Both the position numbers and the translations under genes were made by a program. Positions 50,126 to 58,218 of a stretch of DNA of 64,000 bases are shown one piece after another; within the stretch, counting starts at the first letter, position 1, and each line of letters opens with the position of its first letter. The stretch covers positions 186,001-250,000 of the forward strand of contig NZ_JAKRET010000002.1 in NCBI RefSeq assembly GCF_022664395.1. The letters run 5' to 3'. The notes below the pieces were generated by a model. That model did no database searches. It was not told where the DNA came from and saw only the letters and a program-made list of their open reading frames with translations. Source of the stretch: Sphingomonas lacusdianchii (GTDB lineage Bacteria; Pseudomonadota; Alphaproteobacteria; Sphingomonadales; Sphingomonadaceae).

Positions 50126-50509
50126 ATGCATGCTTTCGTGAAATACGGCCTTGCCGCAGCCGCCATCGTCGCGGTCGCCGGGATTGCCGGCACCGTATGG
50201 GCCCAGCGCGACCCGGCCTATCAGGCCGCCCGCGCCGCCGGACAGGTTGGCGAGCAGCCCGACGGCTATCTGGGCGTCGTGGGCGCGGGCACGCCCGAGC
50301 TTCGTGCGCTCGTCGCGAACATCAATATCCAGCGCAAGGCGGCGTATACGCGCGGTGCGCAAGCGGGCGCGACGGTCGAACAATTCGCGTTCGTATCGGG
50401 TTGCAACCTGATCGCGCAGACCAAGCCGGGCGAGAAGTACAAGACACCGGGCGGCCAGTGGGAAACGCGCGGCAGCGGCGCTCCGGAGCGCGATCCGCGC
50501 TGCTTGTGA
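50126..50509 (+). CDS. ydbL: YdbL-family protein (DUF1318)
   Basis: A 127-residue exported protein with signal sequence VKYGLAAAAIVAVAGIAGTV ending near AQR. The conserved DUF1318 part reads ARAAGQVGEQPDGYLGVVGA followed by NINIQRKAAYTRGAQAGATV. YdbL is thought to modulate YdbH-YnbE. It ends the operon, and a hairpin follows 73 bases downstream. Confidence 0.88.
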   Translation: MHAFVKYGLAAAAIVAVAGIAGTVWAQRDPAYQAARAAGQVGEQPDGYLGVVGAGTPELRALVANINIQRKAAYTRGAQAGATVEQFAFVSGCNLIAQTKPGEKYKTPGGQWETRGSGAPERDPRCL

Positions 50510-50581
50510 GGGCACTGTGTTGAAACCGCAGTGTACGGATGTTATATCAGGCATGCGACTTCAGCAGAGTATCGCTTCCTT

Positions 50582-50614
50582 GAACCCCGGTCATGCCAGT
50601 GGCCGGGGTTCTTT
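50582..50614 (+). terminator. Hairpin terminator after ydbL
   Basis: GAACCCCGG and CCGGGGTTC form a perfect 9-bp stem with a 12-base loop, followed by TTT. The short T-run makes it a moderate intrinsic terminator for the ydbH-ynbE-ydbL transcript; it lies beyond the 3' end of the small minus-strand ORF. Confidence 0.6.
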
Positions 50615-50649
50615 GCATTCGGGGACCGGGCGAACCCGGCCCCCTCCCG

Positions 50650-50778
50650 TCATTTCGAACGGGCTACCTCGATGATTTTCAGCACTAAGGTAGTGAATGC
50701 CACCATCAGCGTGCCAGCGCCGATGATGATCGTTGCGACTTCAGGGGTCAGAGTAATCACCCCCTTTCTGACCGACAT
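50650..50778 (-). CDS. 42-residue single-helix membrane peptide (candidate toxin-like or regulatory peptide)
   Basis: Read on the minus strand, an ATG at 50778 opens a 42-codon frame to TGA at 50650. The peptide starts MSVRKGVITLTPEVATIIIG and continues with AGTLMVAFTTLVLKIIEVAR plus SK: a basic N-end, a hydrophobic helix of about 22 residues, and a basic C-end. This is the architecture of type I toxins and holin-like small peptides, but no sequence family is assigned. There is no strong ribosome site. Base use is less GC-rich than in the neighbours. The surrounding interval (50510-50978) has no other credible gene. Confidence 0.4.
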   Translation of the reverse strand: MSVRKGVITLTPEVATIIIGAGTLMVAFTTLVLKIIEVARSK

Positions 50779-50978
50779 GCCGGTCGTCGGTTGGCTAGCA
50801 TCGGCTCACTCCGCCTACAAACGGCTTGCGTCCGTCATCCTCCGTTCATCGTCCGGAAAGCTTTCGGCGCGAACGCTATGGTTGACTCGAAACCGTCACC
50901 TTCCTAAAGCGCGCCTGCCTTGGCGGGCTCGCCATCCGGCGGATTCCGGCCCGGCCTGTGCAGGTCCAGGGAGGAAGC

Positions 50979-51299
50979 ATGGCGGAGAACGAGCCCGGAC
51001 TAGACCCCTTGCCCGAAGACGCCCGGATCACCTCGCTCGACGCGCGGCTGAACCAGGCGAAGAAGGACGAGGCGATCCGGACCGGTCAGGCGCGCGACGA
51101 AGCGGGGGAAAAAAACTACCGCCTCGGCAATCGCGTGCTGGCCGAACTGATCGGTGGAATGGTCGGGGGGGCAGTGATCGGGGGAACCCTCGACTATCTG
51201 CTCGGCACCTCGCCTTGGCTTCTGCTCGTGTTGCTGACCCTCGGGATAGTCAGCGCGTTCAGGAATATCATCAGGATTTCGAACCGGCGTCCGGACTGA
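50979..51299 (+). CDS. atpI: ATP synthase accessory protein AtpI/AtpZ family
   Basis: A 106-residue protein, hydrophilic for the first half and then two hydrophobic helices (AELIGGMVGGAVIGGTLDYL and TSPWLLLVLLTLGIVSAF). AtpI heads F0 operons and assists assembly of the c-ring or Mg2+ supply. The ATG has a strong ribosome site (gggaggaagc). It is the first gene of the F0 operon. Confidence 0.88.
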   Translation: MAENEPGLDPLPEDARITSLDARLNQAKKDEAIRTGQARDEAGEKNYRLGNRVLAELIGGMVGGAVIGGTLDYLLGTSPWLLLVLLTLGIVSAFRNIIRISNRRPD

Positions 51300-51336
51300 A
51301 AGTTTCGGGCGCCTTGGCATATCGGGGCGAAGCGAC

Positions 51337-52122
51337 GTGGCGCAGGCAGGCAAGATCGATCCGATGCACCAGTTCGAGGTGCAGACGATCTTCAACATTC
51401 CCCTTGGCGATCACGTCCTGCCGTTCACCAATTCGGCACTCTGGATGATCGTCGCGGCGGTCGCGTTGTTCGTGTTCATGATCGGCGGCATGAAGCAGCA
51501 GCAGGTGCCCGGTCGCTGGCAGATGGCGGTCGAGGGCTTCACCGGCTTCATCGACAAGCTTTTGGCCGCGAATATCGGGCATGAAGGGCGCAAGTATCTG
51601 CCCTATGTCTTCTCGCTGTTCATGTTCATCCTGTTCGCGAACGTCGTCGGGCTGCTGCCCTTCGGGCTGGTCGGGCTGCACCCGTTCACCGTTACCAGTC
51701 ACTTCACCGTGACCGGCGTCCTCGCCATCGCCAGCTTCTCGATCGTGCTGATCGTTGGCCTGTTCAAGCACGGCCTGCGCTTCTTCAGCCTGTTCGCGCC
51801 GAAGGGCACGCCGATCCCGGTGCTGCTGCTGGTCGCGCCGATCGAGTTCGTGTCGTTCATGGTCCGCCCGTTCAGCCTCGCGCTGCGACTGTTCGTCGCG
51901 ATGACCGCAGGCCATATCCTACTCAAGGTGCTGGCGGGCTTCATCATCAATTCGAGCGCCGCCGGTGCGGGCATCGGCGTGCTGGTCAGCGTGCCGAGCT
52001 TCGCGCTGATGGTCGGCGTGTCGGCCCTCGAAATGCTGGTCGCCGGCGTGCAGGCCTATGTCTTCGCGCTGCTGACCTCGCTCTACATCAACGATGCCGT
52101 GCACCTGCACGACCATCACTGA
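51337..52122 (+). CDS. atpB: F0 ATP synthase subunit a
   Basis: A 261-residue inner-membrane protein with five to six helices; the proton-path arginine lies in RPFSLALRLFVAMTAGHILL. The N-terminus is QFEVQTIFNIPLGDHVLPFT. GTG start 51337. It forms the proton half-channels next to the c-ring. F0 genes here are without the F1 genes, as usual in alphaproteobacteria. Confidence 0.96.
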   Translation: MAQAGKIDPMHQFEVQTIFNIPLGDHVLPFTNSALWMIVAAVALFVFMIGGMKQQQVPGRWQMAVEGFTGFIDKLLAANIGHEGRKYLPYVFSLFMFILFANVVGLLPFGLVGLHPFTVTSHFTVTGVLAIASFSIVLIVGLFKHGLRFFSLFAPKGTPIPVLLLVAPIEFVSFMVRPFSLALRLFVAMTAGHILLKVLAGFIINSSAAGAGIGVLVSVPSFALMVGVSALEMLVAGVQAYVFALLTSLYINDAVHLHDHH

Positions 52123-52162
52123 TCCCAACCCAAACAAAGATTTTTCCAAGGGAGTTTTCGAC

Positions 52163-52390
52163 ATGGAAGCAGACGCCATCAAGTTCCTCGGCGCCGGTCT
52201 GGCCGCCATCGGTGCCGGCCTCGCGGCACTCGGCGTGGGCAACGTCTTCGCCGCTTTCCTGCAGGGCGCACTGCGCAACCCGTCGGCCGCTGCCAGCCAG
52301 CAGGGCAACATGTTCATCGGCTTCGCGGCCGCCGAACTTCTGGGCCTGCTGGCGTTCGTCGTCGCAGTGCTGCTGATCTTCGTCGCGTAA
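52163..52390 (+). CDS. atpE: F0 ATP synthase subunit c
   Basis: A 75-residue two-helix proteolipid. The ion-binding glutamate is Glu58 in FIGFAAAELLGLLAF, and the first helix has the glycine-rich GAGLAAIGAGLAALGVGNV packing motif. It forms the rotating ring that carries protons. No sodium-binding signature was noticed, so a proton ring is likely. Confidence 0.97.
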   Translation: MEADAIKFLGAGLAAIGAGLAALGVGNVFAAFLQGALRNPSAAASQQGNMFIGFAAAELLGLLAFVVAVLLIFVA

Positions 52391-52499
52391 CTGCGTGACG
52401 CCCGGCGCGGGGTTTGCCCGCGCCGGAACTCCGGCCCCTTACGGGCCGGTTTCGGCCGGGCGATGGCGCCCGGTCGACCAGACCAATACGGGACGTTTC

Positions 52500-52991
52500 A
52501 TGCCGCAAATCGAGCAGCTCGCCGCGACCTGGGGGTCGCAGGTCTTCTGGCTGGTGCTGACCTTCGGCATCGTGTTCCTCGTCGTCGGCCTCGGCATGGT
52601 GCCGAAGGTGCAGGGCACCGTCGACAAGCGCGACCAGTGCATCGCCGCCGATCTGGCTGCCGCCGATCAGGCGCGCAGCGCAGCCGACGCGACCGAAGCG
52701 GCATGGCGTGCCCGCGAAAATGCCAGCCGTGAGGCTGCGCAGAAGCTGCTGGCCGAAGCGCGCGCCAAGGGCGCCGCCGCCGCCGCCGAAAGGCTGGCCG
52801 CCGCCAATGCCGATGTGCAGGCGCGCGTTGCCCGGGCCGAAGCGGATATCGCCGCCCAGCGTGGTGCGGCGATGGCACAAGTCGAACAGGTCGCTGCCGA
52901 AGCGGCCCAGGCGATCGTCGCCCGCGTGTCGGGCGTGCAGGTCAGCGAACAGGACGCGCAGGGCGCGGTGAAGGCGGTGCTGCATGGCTAA
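52500..52991 (+). CDS. atpF': F0 ATP synthase subunit b' (second stalk subunit)
   Basis: A 163-residue peripheral stalk protein, transmembrane helix near the N-terminus (QVFWLVLTFGIVFLVVGLGM) and a long alanine/glutamate-rich coiled coil to the end (ASREAAQKLLAEARAKGAAA). It pairs with the b subunit as a heterodimer, typical of photosynthetic lineages and alphaproteobacteria. Its 3' end overlaps atpF by 8 bases. Confidence 0.9.
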   Translation: MPQIEQLAATWGSQVFWLVLTFGIVFLVVGLGMVPKVQGTVDKRDQCIAADLAAADQARSAADATEAAWRARENASREAAQKLLAEARAKGAAAAAERLAAANADVQARVARAEADIAAQRGAAMAQVEQVAAEAAQAIVARVSGVQVSEQDAQGAVKAVLHG

Positions 52992-53616
52992 TTCCGAAGC
53001 GGCTGCGCATGTCAGCCCGACGCTGAACGAAGCGATCCACGAAGAAGGTGTGCCGAGGACCGGCGCGGACGCGGTCGAGAGCGAGCACGGCAGCACCACC
53101 GCCGCCAACCATCCCGATCCGACCGCACTGGGCCTCGACGGCACGGCATGGGTCAGCGCGGCGATGCTGCTGTTCCTGATCGTGCTGGTCGTCAAGGGCG
53201 TGCCGGCGGTGATTTGCCGGCTGCTCGACGGGCAGATCGCGACGATCCGCACCCGTCTGGACGAGGCACGCAAGCTGCGCGCCGAGGCCGAGGCGCTGCG
53301 CGACGAATATACCGCGAAGATCGCCGGGATCGAGGCGCAGGCCGCCGAGATGGTCGCCCATGCCGAAGCCGAGGCGCAGGGGCTGCTGGCCAAGGCCGAA
53401 GCCGATGCCGCCGACCTGACCCAGCGTCGTGCCAAGATGGCGACCGACAAGATCGCCGCTGCCGAGCGTGCCGCCATCGCCGAGGTCCGCGCGACCGCCG
53501 CCGATGCCGCAGCCAAGGCAGCGACCGCGCTGATTTCGACGCATCTGTCGGGCGAGGCCGATCGCGCGCTGATCGACCGGACGATTGCCGGTCTGGATGG
53601 CAACCGGCTGAACTGA
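52984..53616 (+). CDS. atpF: F0 ATP synthase subunit b
   Basis: A 210-residue stalk subunit. A polar N-terminal extension of about 50 residues precedes the membrane helix (WVSAAMLLFLIVLVVKGVPA), followed by a long coiled coil (LDEARKLRAEAEALRDEYTA, then KIAGIEAQAAEMVAHAEAEA). It joins F1 to the a subunit. It closes the F0 operon, with a terminator 20 bases downstream. Confidence 0.92.
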   Translation: MANSEAAAHVSPTLNEAIHEEGVPRTGADAVESEHGSTTAANHPDPTALGLDGTAWVSAAMLLFLIVLVVKGVPAVICRLLDGQIATIRTRLDEARKLRAEAEALRDEYTAKIAGIEAQAAEMVAHAEAEAQGLLAKAEADAADLTQRRAKMATDKIAAAERAAIAEVRATAADAAAKAATALISTHLSGEADRALIDRTIAGLDGNRLN

Positions 53617-53635
53617 TACAATTTACTATCATAGG

Positions 53636-53669
53636 AACGCCGCCCTGCCGATTTGGTGGGGCGGCGTTT
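53636..53669 (+). terminator. Terminator of the F0 operon
   Basis: AACGCCGCCC and GGGCGGCGTT form a perfect 10-bp stem with a 13-base loop, followed by only a short T-stretch (TTTC). It lies 20 bases after the atpF stop. The leading A-run pairs with the T-run, so it may also work in reverse. Confidence 0.7.
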
Positions 53670-53740
53670 CGCGTTTGGGGTGGCGCCTCTTTCGGGTTTC
53701 CGGCGCGCCCTCCCTTCATCGAGCCCGCAGGGAGAACGCC

Positions 53741-54061
53741 ATGGCATGGGCCATATTGGCGGTTGCGGTCGTGTGTGAGATCGTGTGGGCGCTCAGCCTG
53801 AAATGGGCGGCGGGGCAGGGCACGCTGGCCGCCTCCGCCGTGCCGATCACATTGTCGTTCGTGAACATGGGGTTGCTGGCGCTGGCGATGCGCGGCATTC
53901 CGGCGGGAACCGCCTATGCGGTGTGGACCGGGCTGGGCGCGGTCGGCGTCATCATCGGTGGCGCCATGCTGTTCGGGGAGCGGATCGCCCCGATGCAGGC
54001 GGGGTTCATGGTGCTGATCGTGGTGGGTGTGGTCGGCACGAAACTGTTCGCGCAAGGGTGA
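53741..54061 (+). CDS. SMR-family exporter (Gdx/SugE-type)
   Basis: A 106-residue protein with four transmembrane helices. The conserved glutamate is in AILAVAVVCEIVWALSLKWA, and the helix-3 sequence GTAYAVWTGLGAVGVIIGGA is the SMR signature. The W-A-x-x-L-K order after the glutamate suits the Gdx guanidinium exporters more than EmrE multidrug pumps. No guanidine riboswitch was recognised in the 120 bases upstream, so the substrate is uncertain. Confidence 0.88.
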   Translation: MAWAILAVAVVCEIVWALSLKWAAGQGTLAASAVPITLSFVNMGLLALAMRGIPAGTAYAVWTGLGAVGVIIGGAMLFGERIAPMQAGFMVLIVVGVVGTKLFAQG

Positions 54062-54337
54062 AGGCGGCCAGCGGAAGTTGACGAAGGTTGCACATTTGCA
54101 ACCTTGTGACGGACGGGGTTTCGGCGATTCCAGCGAACGCGCATATCGTAGCCGGGCTGTTGCCTGTAGGACAGTGCGGATATTTAGCGTTCTTTCACAA
54201 CGGCTTGCAGCGGGTTCCGAACAGCCGGGTGGAACGGACCGATCGATCGACTTCCCGAGTGGCAGGGCCGCGCGGCGCGTAGATGCGGCGAAGTTGACAC
54301 CGAGGTGCGGAGAGGGCGTCGAGGCGCGACGGCTCGG

Positions 54338-54355
54338 GCTAACGTTAACGCTAAC
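54338..54355. promoter_or_regulatory. Triple hexamer GCTAAC-GTTAAC-GCTAAC, candidate LacI-type operator
   Basis: Three contiguous hexamers, with a central perfect GTTAAC palindrome, lie 67 bases before the esterase-like gene. LacI-family operators in sugar-responsive genes of alphaproteobacteria often have such symmetric TTAAC cores. The 54062-54421 interval holds no gene; nothing else stood out in it. Confidence 0.4.
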
Positions 54356-54421
54356 AGAATCGTTGGACAAGCGCGGCGCTGCCCGGAATACTCGCCTGAT
54401 AACAAAGGGAGAGGACCCGTC

Positions 54422-55366
54422 ATGCAAGCAAAGAACCACGCGCGGCTGCGCCGGTTGGCGACGATCATCGGTACGGCGTTGACCGTCACCATGTCGCCGG
54501 CACTGGCGCAGAGCGACAAGATGGAGCCGATCGCGATTCCGGCGCAGCCGGACGCGATCCCGCTCAAGACCGGCACACTGCCCGACGCCAAGGCGCGCGA
54601 GGCGTGGCACCAGCAATATGGCAGCGTGTTCGCGCGCAACGTCACCGATGCGACGCTGACGCCGTTCCTGCCCGATCCGGCCAAGGCCAATGGCACGGCG
54701 GTGATCGTCGCGCCGGGTGGCGGGTTCCGTACGCTGTCGATGCAGAATGAGGGCTGGGACGTCGCCAAGGCGCTGGCGGCGCGGGGCGTCGCGGCGTTCG
54801 TGTTGAAATACCGGCTGAACCAGACGCCGGCCGACATGGCGGGGTTCGAGAAATCGATGACCGCGATGTTCTCCGCCACCGCGCAACGCCCGCCGCGACC
54901 CGCCCCGGCCGCCGCCGCGACTGCGCTGGCACCGCAGATCGCCGACGCCAATGCCGCCTTCGCACTGGTCCGCTCGCGCGCGAACGAGTGGAAGGTCGAT
55001 CCCAACCGGATCGGCATGATCGGTTTTTCGGCCGGCGCGATGCTGACCATGGCGACGACGCTGTCGTCGAATGCGGCGAAGCCCGCGTTCATCGGCGACA
55101 TTTACGGTCCACTCGCCGCATCGAGCGTGCCCGCCGACGCCCCGCCGCTGTTCGTCGCGCTGGCGGCCGACGACCCGTTCTTTGCCAATGGCGGGTTCGG
55201 GCTGATCGAGTCGTGGAAGGCGGCGAAACGGCCGGTCGAATTCCACCTGTACGAACAGGGCGGGCACGGCTTCGGCATGTATCAGAAGACGACGACCAGC
55301 ACCGGATGGTTCGATGCGTTCGCGAAGTGGATGGAGATGCATGGTTGGATGAAGCGGGCGGGGTGA
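54422..55366 (+). CDS. Secreted alpha/beta hydrolase (acetyl xylan esterase-like)
   Basis: A 314-residue exported enzyme with signal peptide MQAKNHARLRRLATIIGTAL ending near TMSPALAQ. The oxyanion-type loop is APGGGFRTLS, the nucleophile serine is in RIGMIGFSAGAMLTMA, the acid is likely in ALAADDPFFANGG, and the histidine in GGHGFGMY. Family members act on acetylated polysaccharide or carbohydrate esters. A ribosome site (aaagggagagg) precedes the ATG. Candidate LacI-type operator upstream suggests sugar control. Confidence 0.85.
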   Translation: MQAKNHARLRRLATIIGTALTVTMSPALAQSDKMEPIAIPAQPDAIPLKTGTLPDAKAREAWHQQYGSVFARNVTDATLTPFLPDPAKANGTAVIVAPGGGFRTLSMQNEGWDVAKALAARGVAAFVLKYRLNQTPADMAGFEKSMTAMFSATAQRPPRPAPAAAATALAPQIADANAAFALVRSRANEWKVDPNRIGMIGFSAGAMLTMATTLSSNAAKPAFIGDIYGPLAASSVPADAPPLFVALAADDPFFANGGFGLIESWKAAKRPVEFHLYEQGGHGFGMYQKTTTSTGWFDAFAKWMEMHGWMKRAG

Positions 55367-55481
55367 GGCGCGAGGGGACCAAAGTGTTCCTTCGGGGGCG
55401 CTTTGGTCGGCTGAAGAAGCAGCTGCACCCCGGATCAAGTCGAAACCTCTGCGAAAGTCGCTCAGTCGCCTGAAAACTGCC

Positions 55482-55571
55482 GTACCCCGGCGAAGGCCGG
55501 GGTCCAGTTGGGAAGGCTTCCCCGCACCTTACCGACGTCCCCCAACTGGGCCCCGGCCTTCGCCGGGGTAC
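55482..55571. repeat. CCCCGGCGAAGGCCGGGG palindrome with 31-bp arms
   Basis: Left arm 55482-55512 and right arm 55541-55571 pair over 31 bases with one mismatch, and each arm holds its own 18-base self-complementary core (CCCCGGCGAAGGCCGGGG). The loop is 28 bases. It belongs to the same repeat family as the palindromes at 10.3 kb and 16.3 kb. The surrounding interval (55367-55744) contains no other feature apart from a CCCCGGATCAAGTC word near 55.43 kb. Confidence 0.75.
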
Positions 55572-55744
55572 GAAGAGGGACTTTCGCCGACGTTTCGATC
55601 AAGCCCCGGGTAACGCGGCCTGGGGGCATCCAAGGTAGTTCCTCTTCGGGCATGGTTGGCGATACATCGAACCCACCCGCTTGGCGGCGGCAGGGTCGGG
55701 CGCTAAGCCGTTGTTCGGGCGCGCATGCCCATGGAGGGATTGCC

Positions 55745-56044
55745 ATGAAATTCCTGATTACCGCCGCGTTGATCGCCATGCCGATCACGGCGTCGGCACA
55801 AACGGCACCGGCCGCGCCGGCCCCCGCCGCCGCGAAGCTGACCATCGACAGCAGCATCGAAAGCATCGCCGCCAACCCCAAGGGCAAGGCGATCCTCGAC
55901 GCGACCTTTCCCGGCATGCTCGCGCACGAATCCTATGCGATGTTCAAGGGGATGAGCCTGAAGCAGGTCCAGCCCTATGCCAATGGCCGGATCACCGACG
56001 AACAGGTGGCGAAGGTCGCCGCCGAACTGGCGAAGATCGGCTGA
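55745..56044 (+). CDS. Small exported protein, unknown function
   Basis: A 99-residue protein with signal peptide MKFLITAALIAMPITASAQ and a mature helical part (SIESIAANPKGKAILDATFP, then HESYAMFKGMSLKQVQPYAN). A similar segment is found, as I recall, at the C-terminus of some sphingomonad glycosidases, but the match is not certain. ATG 55745 follows a good site (ggaggg). It ends 1 base before the oxidoreductase start. Confidence 0.75.
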   Translation: MKFLITAALIAMPITASAQTAPAAPAPAAAKLTIDSSIESIAANPKGKAILDATFPGMLAHESYAMFKGMSLKQVQPYANGRITDEQVAKVAAELAKIG

Positions 56045-56045
56045 C

Positions 56046-57035
56046 ATGGTGCGTGTCGGCCTGATCGGATTCGGCCTTGCCGGTGCGTCGTTCCACGCGC
56101 CGCTGATCGCGACGGTCGAGGGGATGGAGTTGGCGGCGATCGCGACGTCGCGGCCGACCGACCGGTTTCCGGCGGCGACGCGCCATGCCGATCCGCAGGC
56201 GCTGATCGACGATGACAGCATCGACCTGGTGGTGATCGCCACCCCGAACGACAGCCATGCGCCGCTGGCGCAGGCGGCGCTGGCGGCGGGGCGGCACGTC
56301 GTGGTCGACAAGCCGCTGGCGATCGATGACGAGGATGCCGTCGCGCTGGTGCAGCTGGCGCGTGGGGCGGGGCGGTTGCTGAGCGTATTCCACAATCGCC
56401 GCTGGGACAGCGATTTCCTGACGGTCGAGCGGCTGCTGCGCGACGATGCGCTGGGCGAGGTTATGCTGGCCGAGTTCCGCTGGGACCGGTTCCGCCCGGC
56501 GATCAAGCCTGGCTGGCGCGAGGAAGGCGGCCCGGGCAGCGGGCTGCTCAACGATCTGGGGCCGCACATGATCGATCAGGCGATCCGCCTGTTCGGCATG
56601 CCGGATGCGGTGGCGGGCGACGTGACCCAGCAGCGCCCCGCCGCCGGGGTCGATGATTATTTCGAGATCGTGCTGCGCTATGGCGCGCGGCGGGTGACGA
56701 TCGGTTCGGCGTCGCTGGTCGCCGCGCCCCGCCCGCGCTTCGCGTTGCACGGGACCAAAGGCAGCTTCGTCAAATACGGCATCGACCCGCAGGAGGCGGT
56801 GCTGCGCGCGGGCGGTATGCCCGGCGACAGCGGCTATGGCATCGAGCCCGAGGCGCAATGGGGCGTGCTGACCGATGGCGAGGGCGCGGCCCGGCCGGTG
56901 CGGTCGGAGGCGGGCGATTGGCGCGGTTATTACCGGGCGATGCGCGACGCGATCCGGGGCGAGGGTGCGGTGCCGGTCGATCCGGTCGATGCGGTACGCG
57001 GGCTGCGGATCATCGCCGCGGCGCGGGCGGGATGA
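56046..57035 (+). CDS. Gfo/Idh/MocA-family oxidoreductase
   Basis: A 329-residue NAD(P)-dependent enzyme. The Rossmann motif is VGLIGFGLAGASFHAPL at the N-terminus, the catalytic Lys-Pro is in VVVDKPLAIDDE, and GSGLLNDLGPHMIDQAIRLF holds the GxxDxG-like region and the H-x3-D pair. It oxidises or reduces a sugar or inositol-like substrate, unknown here. It is one base from the small exported gene and likely co-transcribed. Confidence 0.9.
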   Translation: MVRVGLIGFGLAGASFHAPLIATVEGMELAAIATSRPTDRFPAATRHADPQALIDDDSIDLVVIATPNDSHAPLAQAALAAGRHVVVDKPLAIDDEDAVALVQLARGAGRLLSVFHNRRWDSDFLTVERLLRDDALGEVMLAEFRWDRFRPAIKPGWREEGGPGSGLLNDLGPHMIDQAIRLFGMPDAVAGDVTQQRPAAGVDDYFEIVLRYGARRVTIGSASLVAAPRPRFALHGTKGSFVKYGIDPQEAVLRAGGMPGDSGYGIEPEAQWGVLTDGEGAARPVRSEAGDWRGYYRAMRDAIRGEGAVPVDPVDAVRGLRIIAAARAG

Positions 57036-57087
57036 AAATACAGCCCGTTATCGGCTGTTAACGCCTGTCCGGTACGTATCGTCGGGC

Positions 57088-58179
57088 ATGTTCGACCATC
57101 CCGACCTGGCGACGCTGCGCCAATGCAGCATCCTGTGCAGCGCCGCCTATACCGTGGTGTTCTTCTTCATGGCCGGGCGGCGGGCATGGTATCTATATTG
57201 GGGATGGGGCGCGTGCAGCTATTGCGCGTCGCTGATCCTCGCCGCGCTGGTCGGCGAACCATTTCCCGTCTGGACGCAAATGGTGACGGACGGGGTGTTG
57301 GCGTTCTCGATGGCGCTGGTACTGGCCGGCGTCCGGCGGTTCGACGGGGTCCGCGGTTTCGTGCCATGGATGTGGGGTGTTGTCGCGGCCACCGCGATCA
57401 TGCCGAGTGCGGCGGTGGCCGCGTTGGGGCGGGGACCCGCTGCGTCGGCCTGCTGGTCGTTGACGATGGCCTGCTGCTCCTTCGTCCTCGCCGTGCCGCT
57501 GCTGCTCGGCCGCACGAACGACGGTAGCACCCGACCGCGCCGCATCGCCGGCTGCCTGCTGATGCTGTATGTCCCGGTCTATCTGACCGTCGCCGGCTGC
57601 CAGATGTTCGCGCCGCAGGCGGCGGCGACGCTGGAGGGGGTGCCGTTCCTTGCCGATCAGCTGCTGTTCGGCGCGGCCAATCTGGCGCTGCTGTGGATAC
57701 CCGCGTCGCATTCGGAGCATCGGTTGCGGCAAATGGCGCTGCGCGATCCGCTGACCGGGGTGTGGAACCGCGCGGCGCTGGCGGCGAGCGAGGCCGAACT
57801 GTTGGTGCCCGGACGGGTGGCGCTGCTGGTCGATGTCGACCGGTTCAAGGCGATCAACGACCGCCATGGCCATGGCGTGGGCGATCGGGTGCTGGTGGCG
57901 ATCGCCACCGCCCTGCAACATAGTGTCGGCGGCGATTTCGTCGCGCGGCTGGGCGGAGATGAATTCCTCGTCATCGCCAGCGCCGACGATCCCGCGACGA
58001 TCATCGACCGGATACGCGGCCACTCTGGTGGCGACGAGGCGGAGTTGCCGGCATGGACGGTCAGCATCGGTGCGGCGCGGATCGAAGCCGGCGACCGGTC
58101 GATCGACGACGTCATCCAGCGTGCCGACCAGTTGATGTACCGCGCCAAGGATCGGGGCCGCACGCCGGTCGCCGCATGA
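57088..58179 (+). CDS. Membrane-anchored diguanylate cyclase (GGDEF)
   Basis: A 363-residue protein. About 180 residues form 5-6 transmembrane helices, followed by a GGDEF domain with the active-site RLGGDEFLV (289-293 = GGDEF) and LVDVDRFKAINDRHGHGVGD. The inhibitory RxxD motif that would precede GGDEF is not present (VGGD there), so product feedback is unlikely. It makes cyclic-di-GMP, which favours biofilm and exopolysaccharide. Confidence 0.9.
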   Translation: MFDHPDLATLRQCSILCSAAYTVVFFFMAGRRAWYLYWGWGACSYCASLILAALVGEPFPVWTQMVTDGVLAFSMALVLAGVRRFDGVRGFVPWMWGVVAATAIMPSAAVAALGRGPAASACWSLTMACCSFVLAVPLLLGRTNDGSTRPRRIAGCLLMLYVPVYLTVAGCQMFAPQAAATLEGVPFLADQLLFGAANLALLWIPASHSEHRLRQMALRDPLTGVWNRAALAASEAELLVPGRVALLVDVDRFKAINDRHGHGVGDRVLVAIATALQHSVGGDFVARLGGDEFLVIASADDPATIIDRIRGHSGGDEAELPAWTVSIGAARIEAGDRSIDDVIQRADQLMYRAKDRGRTPVAA

Positions 58180-58218
58180 CGCTGGCGTTCGCTCGCCGCA
58201 CTTCCTAAATCGGCGGCG

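Noticed and set aside
53617..53740. A guanidine riboswitch before the Gdx-type exporter
   Set aside because: No paired hairpins with ACGR loops or ykkC-like conserved sequence were seen; the space is largely the F0 operon terminator.
53192..55438. A 748-codon minus-strand frame opposite atpF, the SMR gene and the esterase gene
   Set aside because: It spans a terminator and three supported genes on the other strand; no domain visible.
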